This document shows, piece after piece, positions 25,894 to 34,877 of a stretch of DNA of 64,000 bases. Both the position numbers and the translations under genes were made by a program. Source of the stretch: Algoriphagus aestuariicola (GTDB taxonomy: Bacteria; Bacteroidota; Bacteroidia; Cytophagales; Cyclobacteriaceae); assembly GCF_017254835.1 (NCBI RefSeq), contig NZ_JAFKCW010000002.1, forward strand, positions 372,001 to 436,000, read 5' to 3'. The notes under the pieces were generated by a model. The model did not search any database. It saw only the letters and a program-made list of their open reading frames with translations, and was not told the DNA's origin. Each line of letters starts with the position of its first letter. Positions within the stretch are counted from its first letter, which is position 1.

Positions 25894-25925
25894 TTTGGAA
25901 TTCAAAATTATTAACCCTACTTTTG
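25894..25925 (+). promoter_or_regulatory. Promoter of the DEAD-box helicase gene
   Basis: TTTG at 25894-25897 and TACTTTTG at 25918-25925 are separated by 20 bp, an excellent match to the Bacteroidota pattern. The rest of the 331-bp gap (25696-26026) shows no gene. Transcription from here leaves a leader of about 95 bases before the ATG at 26027, long enough for post-transcriptional control, as known for cold-induced helicases. Confidence 0.65.
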
Positions 25926-26026
25926 CATCGTCAATTTTGACACAGCTATTTTTCGTGCCGTGAATCCTTACTGTCGCTTGTCTGGGATTTAGGATAACAT
26001 GGCAAGAAAAAGTAAGGAAAACATTC

Positions 26027-27802
26027 ATGGAAAACACAGTAAAATTCTCAGACCTGGGGATTTCGGGAGAAATCTTGCGGGCCGTGGAAGAGATGGGTTA
26101 TACTACCCCTTCCCCAATTCAAGCACAAGCCATTCCTTTCGTTCTCGAAGGACGCGATGTAATAGGTCAGGCTCAAACCGGCACCGGTAAAACCGCCGCT
26201 TTTGCCATTCCCATCATCGACCTCGTCGATGCTGACTTCAACAAGCCCCAGGCTATCATCCTTTGCCCTACCCGCGAACTTGCAGTTCAGGTGGAAGGCG
26301 AAATCCAGAAACTTGCAAAGCACCACCGAGCCATCAATTCTGTGGCGATCTACGGAGGCGAATCCATCGACAAGCAGATCAGAATCCTGAAAAAAGGCGT
26401 TCAGATCGTGGTAGGAACTCCAGGTCGTATTCAGGATCACATGAGCAGAGGTACGCTCAAGCTGGACAACGTTGGAATCATCGTGTTGGATGAGGCGGAC
26501 GAAATGCTCGACATGGGCTTCAGGGACGATATCGAAGCAATCTTGCAGGAAATGCCGGAAGAAAGACAGACTGTCTTCTTCTCCGCTACCATGGCCAAGC
26601 CTATCATGGACTTGACCAGAAAATACCAGAACAATCCAGAGATCATCAAAGTCGCCAAAAATGAGCTGACTGTCTCCAAAATCGAGCAGGTTTACTACGA
26701 AGTAAAACCTTCCTTGAAAATGGAATTGATGACCCGATTGATGAACATCAACAACTACGCACTGAGCGTGGTGTTCTGTAACACCAAGAGAATGACCGAT
26801 GAGGTAACTGAAGCTTTGGGTGCTAGAGGTATCTTGGCTGAGGCGCTTCACGGGGACCTTTCCCAAGCTCAGAGGGACAAAGTAATGGGCAAATTCCGCA
26901 AAGGACTTTGTTCTGTCTTGGTGGCAACTGACGTGGCCGCCAGAGGTATAGACGTTGACAATGTAGAGGCCGTATTCAACTACGACCTGCCTCTCGACGA
27001 AGAATATTACGTACACCGAATCGGCCGTACAGGCCGTGCAGGCAAGTCCGGTACTGCCATCACCTTCATCACCGGTCGTAGAGAATCCATGAAACTCAGG
27101 GATCTCGAGCGATATACCAAGGCTACCATCAGTAAAATGACTCCTCCATCCGTGGCGGAATTGGTAGAATTGAAAAAAGCGCAGCTGGTGAAAGACGTGT
27201 ATCGTGTATTGGCAGTCGAAGAGGACAACCAACTGTTTGAAGCGACTATCGGTCAAATGCTGGCTGAAGGCCTTAGCATCGAGCAGATCGCACTGGGCTT
27301 GATCAAGATGAACATGGGTGAAACCGTGAAAGAATTGAAAGAGCAGGATTTCGGAATCGAATCCTACGGCGATCGCAGAAGAGAAAGCTCAAGAGACGGA
27401 GGTCGGGAGTTCGGCGGTGGTGATAGATTTGGCCGTGGAGACAGAGGTGCCGGTAGGTTCGGACGCGGAGATCGCTTTGAAAGAGGTGGTGATCGCAAAG
27501 AGCGATTCGGTGACCGCAGAGAAGGTGAAAGAAGAGGCCCTAGAGAAGAGAGAACCCGCGATGCGAATATGACTCGCTTGTTTTTGAACCTTGGCAACAG
27601 GGACAGGATTCGTCCAAATGATATCGTGGGTGCAATCGCTGGCGAAACCGGTGTACCGGGACGAAGCATAGGCGGAATCGACATCTTCGACAACTTCTCC
27701 TTCGTGGATGTTCCAAACAAGGACGCGGAACACGTGATTCGAGTAATGAAGAACAACACGATCAAAGGAAAAACCGTCAATATGGAAATTTCAAAAGGTT
27801 AA
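26027..27802 (+). CDS. DEAD-box ATP-dependent RNA helicase (DeaD/CsdA type)
   Basis: A 591-residue RNA helicase. The two RecA domains (~1-375) carry the Q motif (GYTTPSPIQ), AQTGTGKT, PTRELA, GTPGR, DEAD, SAT, and HRIGRTGR. A dimerisation-like helical part follows. Then comes an Arg/Gly/Asp-rich low-complexity segment (~450-520) and a DbpA-type RNA-binding domain at the end (~515-590). This layout matches DeaD/CsdA, which unwinds RNA in ribosome assembly and at low temperature. The last Gly codon and the stop fall inside a 16-bp tandem repeat, followed by a strong terminator. Confidence 0.93.
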   Translation: MENTVKFSDLGISGEILRAVEEMGYTTPSPIQAQAIPFVLEGRDVIGQAQTGTGKTAAFAIPIIDLVDADFNKPQAIILCPTRELAVQVEGEIQKLAKHHRAINSVAIYGGESIDKQIRILKKGVQIVVGTPGRIQDHMSRGTLKLDNVGIIVLDEADEMLDMGFRDDIEAILQEMPEERQTVFFSATMAKPIMDLTRKYQNNPEIIKVAKNELTVSKIEQVYYEVKPSLKMELMTRLMNINNYALSVVFCNTKRMTDEVTEALGARGILAEALHGDLSQAQRDKVMGKFRKGLCSVLVATDVAARGIDVDNVEAVFNYDLPLDEEYYVHRIGRTGRAGKSGTAITFITGRRESMKLRDLERYTKATISKMTPPSVAELVELKKAQLVKDVYRVLAVEEDNQLFEATIGQMLAEGLSIEQIALGLIKMNMGETVKELKEQDFGIESYGDRRRESSRDGGREFGGGDRFGRGDRGAGRFGRGDRFERGGDRKERFGDRREGERRGPREERTRDANMTRLFLNLGNRDRIRPNDIVGAIAGETGVPGRSIGGIDIFDNFSFVDVPNKDAEHVIRVMKNNTIKGKTVNMEISKG

Positions 27803-27828
27803 TTTGGTTAAAGGTTAATTAGGTTAAA
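27797..27828 (+). repeat. 16-bp tandem repeat spanning the helicase stop codon
   Basis: GGTTAATTTGGTTAAA (27797-27812) is followed directly by GGTTAATTAGGTTAAA (27813-27828), 15 of 16 identical, each built from two ~8-bp halves. The first GGT-TAA is the last codon and stop of the helicase gene. Stops occur in all three frames within the next 25 bases. Confidence 0.75.
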
Positions 27829-27829
27829 G

Positions 27830-27859
27830 GCACATTTCTTGAAGAAATGTGCTTTTTTT
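27830..27859 (+). terminator. Rho-independent terminator of the helicase gene
   Basis: GCACATTTC and GAAATGTGC form a perfect 9-bp stem with a TTGAA loop, followed by seven T. It directly follows the tandem repeat. It also rules out the upstream TTG (27839) as start of the next gene. Confidence 0.88.
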
Positions 27860-27883
27860 GTGCCCAAATCGCACACCACGTAC

Positions 27884-28588
27884 ATGCAGCTTTTTTTTCA
27901 GGAAAACATCGAGAGACCACTCACTTACCTTGACGAAGAGGAGTCCAAACACCTGATCAGGGTGCTGCGCAAAAAACAAGGCGATTCCATTCGGCTTACC
28001 AATGGCAAAGGTCAGGTTTTCGAGGGAGTAGTCTCTGAAGCAAATCCAAAAAGAGCTGTGCTCAATATCCTCTCTGTGGAGGATGTACCAGAGGATGGCT
28101 TCTACATCCATCTGGCCATTGCGCCTACGAAAAGCCCCGATCGAATGGAGTGGATGGTGGAAAAAATCTCCGAGATCGGTTTTCATGAATTGACACTTTT
28201 GGAAACCATAAACTCCGAAAGAAGCTTTTTAAAAACAGACCGCTTGCAGAAGAAGATGATTTCGGCCTGCAAACAGAGTCTGAAATACCGTACACCGACT
28301 ATCAAGGCGACTACCAAACTGAGCGAGCTTTTCAACGCCGGGGAATTTGACGACTATCAGAAGTTCATCGCTTACGTGGATGAGGATCACGAAAACCACC
28401 TTTTTGATGTGGCCCTTCCCAACAAACGCTACCTGATCTTGGTAGGTCCGGAGGGAGATTTTGATGCAAAAGAAATTCAAACCGCACTAGACAATGGGTT
28501 TGTTCCAATATCCCTGGGAAAAAGCAGACTCCGGACAGAAACAGCTGGCCTAACGGCAGTCCAGATTCTTCAGGTAATAAATCGATAA
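27884..28588 (+). CDS. rsmE: 16S rRNA m3U1498 methyltransferase
   Basis: A 234-residue SPOUT-class methyltransferase that modifies U1498 of 16S rRNA with SAM. The N-terminal PUA-like part (HLIRVLRKKQGD) precedes the knotted domain with IGPEGDF-type motif LVGPEGDFDAKE and the SLGKSRLRTETA loop. The in-frame start at 27839 lies in the terminator hairpin, so the ATG at 27884 is used (MQLFFQENIE, typical RsmE start). The length is normal. Confidence 0.93.
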   Translation: MQLFFQENIERPLTYLDEEESKHLIRVLRKKQGDSIRLTNGKGQVFEGVVSEANPKRAVLNILSVEDVPEDGFYIHLAIAPTKSPDRMEWMVEKISEIGFHELTLLETINSERSFLKTDRLQKKMISACKQSLKYRTPTIKATTKLSELFNAGEFDDYQKFIAYVDEDHENHLFDVALPNKRYLILVGPEGDFDAKEIQTALDNGFVPISLGKSRLRTETAGLTAVQILQVINR

Positions 28589-28610
28589 TCACGACGTTTT
28601 TTCACATATG

Positions 28611-28629
28611 CCTCAAGTATACCTTGAAG
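28611..28629. promoter_or_regulatory. SoxR-box-like inverted repeat upstream of the MerR gene
   Basis: CCTCAAG (28611-28617) and CTTGAAG (28623-28629) form a near-perfect 7-bp inverted repeat around TATAC. It closely resembles the SoxR operator (CCTCAAG...CTTGAGG). It lies about 95 bp before a MerR-family gene and could be that regulator's own site. Confidence 0.45.
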
Positions 28630-28723
28630 TGACAAAGCAAATTTTTAACTTAGATATTTAACCCAATTCTCTTTCCCTTTACTTCCTGAAGAAATCGGAA
28701 TTGACAATAAAACCTAACCTGCT

Positions 28724-29077
28724 GTGCCGTACAAAGAGCGAGAAATCGAGAAAAAATACCATTCCATTGGCGAAGTTGCCGAGATGTTTAAGGTCGCTCC
28801 TTCGCTGATCCGCTATTGGGAGGGGGAATTTGACATCATCCGCCCTAAAAAAGACAAGAAAGGCAATCGCCGCTACACCAAGGATGACATCCAAAAGATC
28901 CGCTACGTATACCATCTCGTCAAAGAAAAGGGCTACACACTCCAAGGTGCTCAGGAGGTAATCGCTTCCGGCAAAAACCAGGGTTTTGACAAAGTGGCGG
29001 CCGTTCAAAAACTTCAGGAAATCAAAGACTTTTTAATCAATCTGAAGGATGAACTCAAAGCCCGCCACGGATCCTGA
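28724..29077 (+). CDS. MerR family transcriptional regulator (short, cysteine-free)
   Basis: A 117-residue regulator starting with GTG at 28724. The N-terminal MerR winged helix is complete (HSIGEVAEMFKVAPSLIRYWE and GNRRYTKDDIQKI), and is followed by one helix and a short coiled coil (VAAVQKLQEIKDFLINLKDEL). There is no effector domain and no Cys, so it is not a SoxR or metal sensor. It overlaps dprA by 29 bp and is probably co-transcribed with it. Small MerR proteins of this type are widespread in Bacteroidota with unknown signals. Confidence 0.87.
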   Translation: MPYKEREIEKKYHSIGEVAEMFKVAPSLIRYWEGEFDIIRPKKDKKGNRRYTKDDIQKIRYVYHLVKEKGYTLQGAQEVIASGKNQGFDKVAAVQKLQEIKDFLINLKDELKARHGS

Positions 29078-30176
29078 AAACCTACGCTACCAGCTCGCTC
29101 TCTCCCAAGCTCCCAAAGTTGGGCCTGGTGTGTTCAAAGCTATCTTGGCCTACAGCGGCTCGGCAAAAGCATTTTTTGACCTGAACAAGGCAAAAGCTTC
29201 GAAAATCCCGAGGGTTGGAGAAAAGCTGCTCGAAATCCAAAAACAATCTGAATCCCTGTTGCGCAAGGCGGATGACCTGATTTCACTTTGTGAAAAGAAA
29301 GGGTTTCGCATCTTGACGTCAACCGATCCGCACTTTCCCCAAAGACTAAAAGCCTTGGAGGATGGGCCGGTCGTCCTTTTTGTCCAAGGAAAGGGAGACT
29401 TGAACATGGATCGAAGCGTGGGAATCGTAGGAACCAGATCTGCCACTGCCTACGGCAAGTCCATCACCCGAAAAATCGTGGAAGATCTCCTGCCCTATCG
29501 ACCGATGATTATTTCAGGCTTAGCCTATGGGATAGACATTGAAGCACATCGAGCGGCATTGCAGGTTGGATTGCCTACAATGGCAGTGATGGGCTCTCCA
29601 CTGTCGCAGATTTATCCAGCAGCACATCGTAAAACGGCAGAACAGCTCCAAGAAACGGGAATCCTAATGAGCGAGTATGCGCCTGGAAGCACGATGGTAC
29701 CGGGCAATTTCCCTGCAAGGAACCGCATTATCGCAGGAATTTCGGATGCTTTGATCGTCGTGGAAGCTGCTGAAAAAGGTGGCGCCTTGATCACGGCGGA
29801 GATTGCCTATAGCTACGACAAAGACGTATTTGCTGTCCCAGGAAATCTTCAGTCTCCATTTTCCGAAGGCTGCAATCAGCTGATTCGTAAGATGAAAGCC
29901 GGAATTTATACCGGACCGAACGATGTTGCAGAGGCCCTTTATTGGACAAAGCCAGGAGAAGAAGCCATAAAAAAACCAAGTCTTGAACTTGGAGGTCGAG
30001 ACGAGGAAGAATTATCTATTCTGAGACTTCTTCTGGAAAAAGGAGAATCCGAGATCGACCAGATCAGTTACCAAACGGACATTCCCTTGGGTATGCTCTC
30101 TTCCAAACTTCTCTCGCTTGAATTTGAAGGGATAGTAAAATCACTGCCGGGAAAGAAGTTTAAGCTTTTGGTGTAA
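29049..30176 (+). CDS. dprA: DNA-processing protein DprA
   Basis: A 375-residue DprA/Smf protein that binds incoming single-stranded DNA and loads RecA in natural transformation. The N-terminal helix-hairpin-helix part (ALSQAPKVGPGVFKAILAYSG) precedes the Rossmann-like core (VGIVGTRSATAYGK, ISGLAYGID, SEYAPGSTMVPGNFPARNRIIAGISDA, and EKGGALITAEIA). A C-terminal winged helix ends the protein. The first ~10 codons lie inside the merR frame. It converges on the HMG-CoA lyase gene with a 4-bp gap and no visible terminator. Confidence 0.95.
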   Translation: MNSKPATDPENLRYQLALSQAPKVGPGVFKAILAYSGSAKAFFDLNKAKASKIPRVGEKLLEIQKQSESLLRKADDLISLCEKKGFRILTSTDPHFPQRLKALEDGPVVLFVQGKGDLNMDRSVGIVGTRSATAYGKSITRKIVEDLLPYRPMIISGLAYGIDIEAHRAALQVGLPTMAVMGSPLSQIYPAAHRKTAEQLQETGILMSEYAPGSTMVPGNFPARNRIIAGISDALIVVEAAEKGGALITAEIAYSYDKDVFAVPGNLQSPFSEGCNQLIRKMKAGIYTGPNDVAEALYWTKPGEEAIKKPSLELGGRDEEELSILRLLLEKGESEIDQISYQTDIPLGMLSSKLLSLEFEGIVKSLPGKKFKLLV

Positions 30177-30180
30177 AGAA

Positions 30181-31032
30181 TCAGGGATTAAATACAAATC
30201 CCGTCAGCTTCATCGCCTCTGCCAACTCCGTCTTCTCTAGATTCAAGTCATAGCCTTCACCTTCGAGTGCTTCTATCAATACTTCTGTCGCTAGGTTGCC
30301 AACGAGCTCATCTTTTGCCATTGGACAGCCTCCATACCCGTTCAATGCCCCATCAAAACGCTGGCATCCGCCTTTCAGCGCCGCCAAGACTTTCTCCGAA
30401 ATACCCTCTGGGCGACTATGCAGATGCGCACCAAATTCAATCTGGGGAAACGCCTGACTTTGCACTTCAAAAAGTTGGGTGATCAACTCGGGACTGGCCA
30501 CGCCAATCGTATCGGACAGCGATATCGTCTCTATCTCCAGCTCAGCCAGTTTCTCGACAAACTCCGCCACCAATTCGGGCGAGTACGGATCTCCATATGG
30601 ATTTCCAAAGCCCATGCTGAGGTAGACGACCTGCTTTTTGCCCTTGGTTTCGCAGAGATTTTGGATGGTCTCGACAGTCTCCAATGCATCTTGGATTGAG
30701 GCGTGGGTGTTGCGCTGCTGAAAAGTCTCCGAAACGGAAAGCGGAAAACCCAGGTAGTCGATCTCGGGAAAGTGCAACGCATCCTCGGCTCCTCTTACAT
30801 TGGCAACGATGGCCAAAAGCTTGGATTTGGCATCGTGCAAATCAAGTAGTTCCAGTACCTCGGCAGTGTCCCGCATCTGCGGAACCGCCTTAGGACTGAC
30901 AAAACTTCCAAAGTCTACCGTATGAAAACCAACCTCCAAAAGCTGGTTGATATAGGCAGCCTTGATCGCCGTGTCGATAAATCCGGATATCCCCTGCATA
31001 GCGTCGCGAGGGCATTCTATTAGCTTGATCAT
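30181..31032 (-). CDS. Hydroxymethylglutaryl-CoA lyase family protein
   Basis: A 283-residue TIM-barrel lyase. The start LIECPRDAMQG carries the metal-binding ECPRD motif. The SMGFGNPYGDPY, SLSDTIGVASPE, GAHLHSRPEG (metal His pair) and NGYGGCPMA (catalytic Cys) motifs match HMG-CoA lyase, which splits HMG-CoA into acetoacetate and acetyl-CoA in leucine breakdown. The usual QR in EVSPR-type starts is replaced by ECPRD, as in many Bacteroidota members. It stands alone, with no leucine-degradation genes beside it. Confidence 0.9.
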   Translation of the reverse strand: MIKLIECPRDAMQGISGFIDTAIKAAYINQLLEVGFHTVDFGSFVSPKAVPQMRDTAEVLELLDLHDAKSKLLAIVANVRGAEDALHFPEIDYLGFPLSVSETFQQRNTHASIQDALETVETIQNLCETKGKKQVVYLSMGFGNPYGDPYSPELVAEFVEKLAELEIETISLSDTIGVASPELITQLFEVQSQAFPQIEFGAHLHSRPEGISEKVLAALKGGCQRFDGALNGYGGCPMAKDELVGNLATEVLIEALEGEGYDLNLEKTELAEAMKLTGFVFNP

Positions 31033-31177
31033 GGCCGAAGATAGTGAGATTTTGAAACTAAAAGCTGACTACCAACTCGACTTAAACCGAACCGGCAGCC
31101 TCTCTTTAGATTTAATTGCCCTCCCGAGTAAGCAAAGTAAACTATTTCGATCAGTGAGAATATAATCTTCGTTTATC

Positions 31178-31211
31178 AAAAGAAAAAGCTCAATTCCGTC
31201 TGGAATTGAGC
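31178..31211 (-). terminator. Terminator of the metH1-metH2-metF operon
   Basis: GCTCAATTCC (31188-31197) and GGAATTGAGC (31202-31211) form a perfect 10-bp stem with a 4-base loop. On the minus strand it is followed by TTTTTCTTTT. It sits 28 bp past the metF stop. Confidence 0.88.
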
Positions 31212-31238
31212 CTTTTGGACTAACAGAAATCAAGGACC

Positions 31239-32192
31239 TTAGAAAACTTCTTTTGCAATCTTGTAAGTCGTGTCCGCCTTGCTCATCGTGTAGAAATGAA
31301 GCGATGGGACATTAGCATCGATCAATTCCCTGCATTGCTTGATCGACCATTCGATCCCGACGGCTTTGACATCTGCATTGGTCTTGCATTTCTCGAGCTC
31401 ATCAGTAAGCTCATCCGGCAAATCCAAGAAGAAAGTCCTCGGCAGATTGGTGATTTGCCCCATAGTCGCAATGGGTTTGATTCCTGGAATAATCGGAACC
31501 GTGATTCCCGCTTGACGCACTTTGTCTACAAACTCAAAATACTTCTGATTGTCAAAAAACATCTGGGTCACAATGTACTCCGCTCCTTTGTCCACTTTTT
31601 CCTTGAGGTATTTTAGGTCGAATTTCATACTTGGTGCCTCAAAGTGCTTCTCCGGATAGCCTGCTACGCCAATGCAAAAATCGGTATGATAGCTGTTTTC
31701 GGTCTCTTCGTGCAAATAGCGCCCATTGTTCATCCGCACAATCTGCTCCACCAGCTCGCTGGCAAAGCTGTGGCCCTCAGGCTCCGCGATGAACCTGCCC
31801 TCGGTCTTGGGCGCATCTCCACGAAGGGCGAGGACATTGTCCACACCGATGAAGTTCAGGTCAATCAGCGCATTCTCGGTTTCCTCTTTGGTGAAGCCTC
31901 CGCAGAGCAAGTGCGGCACCGCATCCACATGAAACCGGTTCATGATCGCAGCGCAGATACCTACGGTGCCCGGCCGTTTTTTGGTGCTTACTTTCTCCAA
32001 AAGTCCATTCGGATGCTTCTTGTAGATAAACTCTTCCCTATGGTAAGTCACATCCACAAAAGGCGGCTTAAACTCCATCAATGGAGCAATTCCTTCCAAA
32101 AGTTCCTTTAGGCTTTGCCCCTTGAGCGGGGGCAGGATTTCAAATGAAAAAAGCGTCGAATTCGCGTTTTTTAGGTGATCTGTTATTTTCAT
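31239..32192 (-). CDS. metF: Methylenetetrahydrofolate reductase
   Basis: A 317-residue FAD enzyme that reduces 5,10-methylene-THF to 5-methyl-THF, the methyl donor for the methionine synthase encoded upstream. Motifs include FSFEILPPLKG, DVTYH, HLLCGGFTKEE, NVLALRGDAPK, QMFFDNQKYFEFV and PGIKPI. It starts 3 bp after the metH2 stop and is the last gene of the SAM-riboswitch operon. The C-terminus (FYTMSKADTTYKIAKEVF) is complete and is followed by a terminator. Confidence 0.96.
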   Translation of the reverse strand: MKITDHLKNANSTLFSFEILPPLKGQSLKELLEGIAPLMEFKPPFVDVTYHREEFIYKKHPNGLLEKVSTKKRPGTVGICAAIMNRFHVDAVPHLLCGGFTKEETENALIDLNFIGVDNVLALRGDAPKTEGRFIAEPEGHSFASELVEQIVRMNNGRYLHEETENSYHTDFCIGVAGYPEKHFEAPSMKFDLKYLKEKVDKGAEYIVTQMFFDNQKYFEFVDKVRQAGITVPIIPGIKPIATMGQITNLPRTFFLDLPDELTDELEKCKTNADVKAVGIEWSIKQCRELIDANVPSLHFYTMSKADTTYKIAKEVF

Positions 32193-32195
32193 GAA

Positions 32196-34877
32196 TTAAC
32201 TTAAAATAGGTGCTGGAGAATAGGCAAGATTTGGGGAAAGTAGCCGTTCCGCCTGCTGGAGGGTAATCCCTTTTCGCTCCGCATAGCTGGCTACCTGGTC
32301 TTCTCCGATTTTGCCCAGTCCAAAATACCTGCTTTCCGGATTGGCAAAATAGAATCCGGAGACGGAGCTGGTCGGGTACATGGCATAGCTGGAGGTCAAC
32401 GTAATCCCAGCGGAAGCTTCCAAGTCCAGCAGGCGGGCGATGGTTTCCTTTTCGGAATGCTCCGGACAGGCAGGATAGCCAGGCGCCGGACGTATTCCCG
32501 GATATTCTTCACGAATGAGGGAATCGTTGTCCAGGCTTTCCTCCGTCGAATAGCCCCAATAGTTCTTTCTGACTTCCTCGTGCAGGTACTCCGCTGCGGC
32601 TTCTGCCAAGCGGTCAGCGAGTGCTTTGAAAAGAATGTCATTGTAATCGTCTCCAGCGGCTTGAAACTCGGCCAGCTTGGTTTCCATCCCCATTCCAGCA
32701 GTCACCGCAAAGCAACCGATGTAATCGGTCTTTACAGGATGCAGATAGTCGGCGAGCGAGCGGTTCGGCACTCCCTTTCCTTTCTTACCCTGCTGGCGCA
32801 AAAAGTGGAAACTCGCCAAAGTCTGCCCGCTTGAATCAAAGACTACAACGTCATCGGCGGAACGCTGCACTGGATAAAGCCCGAAAACAGCATTGGCAGA
32901 AAGCCATTTCTCTGCAATAATCCGGTCCAGCATCGCCTGGGCATCGGCAAGCAACTTTTTGGCTTCTTCTCCCACCGTTGGGTCTTCGAGAATCTTTGGA
33001 TATTTTCCGCTTAGCATCCATGTACTGAAAAACGGTGTCCAATCAATGTACTTTCTCAGGATGGAAAGGTCCAAGTCTTCCAAGACGGTATTTCCAAGCA
33101 CGTTTGGCTTAATCGGCGCGAAGGCTACCCAGTCTATCTCAACCGGATTTGCTTTGGCTTCCTCATAGCTCACCAGCTGTTTCACAGCTTGCTTAGCTTC
33201 ATGCTCTTCCCTCAACTGTCTATAGATTTCTTTGATTTGCAGGCGATAAGCTTCTTTGGTTTCCTCAGAAATCGCCTCTCCTGCAATTGGAACAGATTTA
33301 CTTGCGTCGGTTACGTGGACGACCGTGCCGGAATAAACCGGATCTATTTTAACGGCGGTATGAATCCTGGACGTAGTAGCACCCCCGATCAGCAATGGAA
33401 TTTTCAACCCTTGGCGCTCCATTTCGGAAGCTACATTGACCATTTCGTCCAAAGAAGGAGTAATCAATCCGCTGAGCCCGATGATATCTACTTTGTTTTT
33501 GATTGCCTCATCAATGATTTTCTGAGAGCCCACCATCACGCCGAGGTCTATTATCTGGTAGCTGTTGCAGGCTAATACGACGCCGACGATGTTTTTGCCG
33601 ATATCATGTACATCGCCCTTCACGGTCGCAAGCAGGATTTTCTTTAGAGAGGATGCTTCTTGCCCCTCTTCAGGCAAAGGCATAAACGGCTCAAGATAGG
33701 CCACCGCCTTTTTCATCACCCTAGCCGACTTCACCACTTGGGGAAGGAACATCTTTCCCTCTCCAAATAGGTCGCCAACTACGTTCATCCCGTCCATGAG
33801 AGGCCCTTCAATCACCTTTAGAGGATTGTTCAGCTCGAGACGGGCAGCCTCAGTGTCCTCTACAATAAAGTCCAATATTCCCTTGACCAAAGCGTGCTCA
33901 ATGCGCTTTGCTACAGAATCCGACCTCCACGCTTCATTGACCACTTCTTTTTTCCCCGCAGACTTTACTGTCTCGGCAAAGTCCAACAGGCGCTCTGTGG
34001 CATCATCCCTTTTGTCAAAAAGCACGTCTTCTACCCGCTCCAGAAGATCCTTTGGAATATCGTCATAGACTTCTAGCATGGTCGGGTTGACGATGCCCAT
34101 GTCCATGCCATGGTGAATCGCATGGTAGAGAAAAGCAGCGTGCATCGCTTCTCTTACCCGGTCATTGCCGCGGAAAGAAAAAGAGACGTTGCTGACTCCG
34201 CCGCTGACTTTTGCTCCTGGCAGATTTTCCTTGATCCACTTGGTTCCGAGGAAAAAATCCAAGGCGTTCTTGCGGTGTTCCTCCATGCCGGTCGCCACCG
34301 GAAAGATATTCGGGTCAAAGATGATATCCTGCGGATTGAATCTAACCTGGTCGACTAGAATACGGTAGCTGCGCTCACAGATCTCGATCCGGCGCTCATA
34401 GGTATCCGCCTGTCCAACTTCATCAAACGCCATCACCACCACTGCGGCGCCAAACTTCTTGACGGTCTTGGCCTGATGGATAAATTCAGCCTCCCCGTTT
34501 TTGAGGGAAATGGAATTGACAATACCCTTACCTTGGATACACTTCAGGCCTGCCAAAATGATACTCCACTTGGAGCTATCAACCATGATGGGAATACGGC
34601 TGATCTCGGGCTCGGAAGCGATAAGGTTCAGGAATTTGACCATTGCATACTCCCCATCGAGCATCCCCTCGTCCATGCACACGTCCAAGACCTGCGCTCC
34701 TCCGCGTACCTGATCCAAAGCTATTTCAAGGGCTTCGTCGTACTGGCCGTTTAGGATCAGCCGGGCAAACTTCCGAGAGCCGGTGATATTTGTCCGTTCA
34801 CCGATATTGACAAAGTTGATATTCGGGGTGAAAACCAGCGGCTCCAAGCCCGAAAGTTTCATATAGTTCTTAAACAT
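32196..34877 (-). CDS. metH: Cobalamin-dependent methionine synthase, folate/B12/reactivation part
   Basis: An 893-residue protein that lacks the homocysteine domain of full-length MetH. The domains run in order: methyl-THF binding ([20 protein letters not shown], ~20-290), cap and B12-binding ([17 protein letters not shown], with the cobalt-ligand His in DxHxxG, ~310-560), and the AdoMet reactivation domain (~590-890, [15 protein letters not shown]). The missing domain is encoded by the overlapping upstream gene (8-bp overlap), so the two subunits should assemble in trans. Both reading frames are intact with normal starts, so this is a true split and not a frameshift. Confidence 0.94.
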   Translation of the reverse strand: MFKNYMKLSGLEPLVFTPNINFVNIGERTNITGSRKFARLILNGQYDEALEIALDQVRGGAQVLDVCMDEGMLDGEYAMVKFLNLIASEPEISRIPIMVDSSKWSIILAGLKCIQGKGIVNSISLKNGEAEFIHQAKTVKKFGAAVVVMAFDEVGQADTYERRIEICERSYRILVDQVRFNPQDIIFDPNIFPVATGMEEHRKNALDFFLGTKWIKENLPGAKVSGGVSNVSFSFRGNDRVREAMHAAFLYHAIHHGMDMGIVNPTMLEVYDDIPKDLLERVEDVLFDKRDDATERLLDFAETVKSAGKKEVVNEAWRSDSVAKRIEHALVKGILDFIVEDTEAARLELNNPLKVIEGPLMDGMNVVGDLFGEGKMFLPQVVKSARVMKKAVAYLEPFMPLPEEGQEASSLKKILLATVKGDVHDIGKNIVGVVLACNSYQIIDLGVMVGSQKIIDEAIKNKVDIIGLSGLITPSLDEMVNVASEMERQGLKIPLLIGGATTSRIHTAVKIDPVYSGTVVHVTDASKSVPIAGEAISEETKEAYRLQIKEIYRQLREEHEAKQAVKQLVSYEEAKANPVEIDWVAFAPIKPNVLGNTVLEDLDLSILRKYIDWTPFFSTWMLSGKYPKILEDPTVGEEAKKLLADAQAMLDRIIAEKWLSANAVFGLYPVQRSADDVVVFDSSGQTLASFHFLRQQGKKGKGVPNRSLADYLHPVKTDYIGCFAVTAGMGMETKLAEFQAAGDDYNDILFKALADRLAEAAAEYLHEEVRKNYWGYSTEESLDNDSLIREEYPGIRPAPGYPACPEHSEKETIARLLDLEASAGITLTSSYAMYPTSSVSGFYFANPESRYFGLGKIGEDQVASYAERKGITLQQAERLLSPNLAYSPAPILS

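Noticed and set aside
25999-26190. A 63-codon open frame overlapping the start of the helicase gene
   Set aside because: Its composition is that of an out-of-frame shadow (Arg/Ser/Asn-rich); only its position in the leader made it worth a look.
26048-27256. A 402-codon open frame on the minus strand opposite the DEAD-box helicase gene
   Set aside because: It is a shadow of a strongly conserved coding sequence. It has a His/Phe-rich composition with no domain and no start context.
34870-34877. The metH gap as a frameshift mutation
   Set aside because: Both frames have proper starts and stops with a normal 8-bp overlap, and split MetH is known in Bacteroidota.
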